Source of the DNA: an uncultured Clostridia bacterium
GTDB taxonomy: Bacteria; Bacillota; Clostridia; TANB77; CAG-508
Direction: 5' to 3'
NCBI GenBank assembly: GCA_934122125.1
Contig: CAKOVW010000053.1
Coordinates: 1 to 5,009 of the forward strand
Length of the DNA: 5,009 nt
This document shows, piece by piece, positions 4,588 through 5,009 of the stretch (the stretch's first letter is position 1; each line of letters starts with the position of its first letter). A program made the translations under genes and the position numbers. The notes under the pieces are model-generated. The model ran no database searches. It saw only the letters and a list, made by a program, of their open reading frames with translations, and was not told the origin of the DNA.

Positions 4588-5009
4588 ATGAAAAAAGGAA
4601 AGAGATATCAAGATGCTGAAAAGCTAATTGATAGAAAAAAATTGTACACAGCTAAAGAAGCATTAGATACAATTGAAAAAATGCCAAAAACAAAATTTGA
4701 TGAAACAGTAGAATTACACATGAAATTAGGTGTAGATTCAAAACAAGCTGATCAACAAGTAAGAGGAACAACAGTACTTCCAAATGGTACTGGCAAAACT
4801 CAAAGAGTATTAGTATTTGCTAAAGGACCAAAAGCAGACGAAGCTACTAAAGCAGGAGCTGATTTTGTTGGAGCAGAAGAACTAATACCAAAAATAGAAA
4901 AAGAAAACTGGTTTGATTATGATGTTGTTGTTGCAACTCCAGACATGATGGGTGTTGTAGGTAGATTAGGTAAAGTATTAGGACCAAAAGGATTAATGCC
5001 AAACCCTAA
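4588..5009 (+). CDS. rplA: 50S ribosomal protein L1, N-terminal 140 codons (cut by window edge)
   Basis: L1 binds 23S rRNA helices 76-78 to form the mobile L1 stalk, which helps release deacylated tRNA. In several bacteria it also represses translation of its own L11-L1 mRNA. The visible part begins MKKGKRYQDAEKLIDRKKLY and continues through the first half of domain I (TKFDETVELHMKLGVD at 35-50, VRGTTVLPNGTGKTQRVLVF at 58-77). It then enters domain II and reaches the conserved L1 signature region GRLGKVLGPKGLMPNP (125-140) at the right edge. Full L1 is about 230 aa, so about 90 codons are missing. Nothing inside is broken. The start at 4588 follows AAAGGAGG (4575-4582) with 5 nt spacing. The order rplK-rplA is the conserved one, and rplJ-rplL would be expected next. 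Confidence 0.96.
   Translation, partial: MKKGKRYQDAEKLIDRKKLYTAKEALDTIEKMPKTKFDETVELHMKLGVDSKQADQQVRGTTVLPNGTGKTQRVLVFAKGPKADEATKAGADFVGAEELIPKIEKENWFDYDVVVATPDMMGVVGRLGKVLGPKGLMPNP

Overview
The window is AT-rich DNA (roughly 70% A+T by eye) from a low-GC Bacillota bacterium, most likely a clostridial or related anaerobe. The evidence is strong AGGAGG-type ribosome binding sites, near-exclusive AGA for arginine, TAA as the stop of every complete gene, and the order rpmG-secE-nusG-rplK-rplA that is standard in Bacillota. Nothing indicates a non-standard code: tryptophan is TGG throughout.

Left part (1-2561), accessory or variable. After a non-coding stretch comes a 27-bp AT-rich hairpin that looks like a two-way terminator. 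Its right arm contains the -35 box of a promoter for two close-packed small genes: an unrecognised 112-aa helical protein, and a 130-aa protein that resembles the DUF5662 family. Next is a patatin-like phospholipase gene (1094-1946) carrying a +1 frameshift eight codons after its start. The rest of the reading frame, including the catalytic Ser and Asp, is intact. A flavin-reductase-family (FMN-binding split barrel) gene follows.

Right part (2658-5009), core housekeeping. A near-consensus extended -10 promoter and a perfect 13-bp stem-loop at the predicted transcription start lead into rpmG (ribosomal protein L33, 54 aa, zinc ribbon), secE (with a long Asn/Glu-rich C-terminal tail), nusG, rplK (L11) and the first 140 codons of rplA (L1), which runs off the right edge. 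These genes serve translation (L33, L11, L1), membrane protein export (SecE) and transcription elongation/termination (NusG).

The most unusual part is the 250-bp nusG-rplK gap. It holds a 124-nt imperfect palindrome that begins at the nusG stop codon and could fold into one long hairpin. A second, perfect 16-bp inverted repeat uses the same left arm, so the two foldings exclude each other. This is either a miniature palindromic repeat inserted in the operon or a regulatory RNA structure ahead of the L11-L1 genes. No new multi-gene system is evident. The observations most worth checking are this gap element, the patatin frameshift, the rpmG leader hairpin and the SecE tail.
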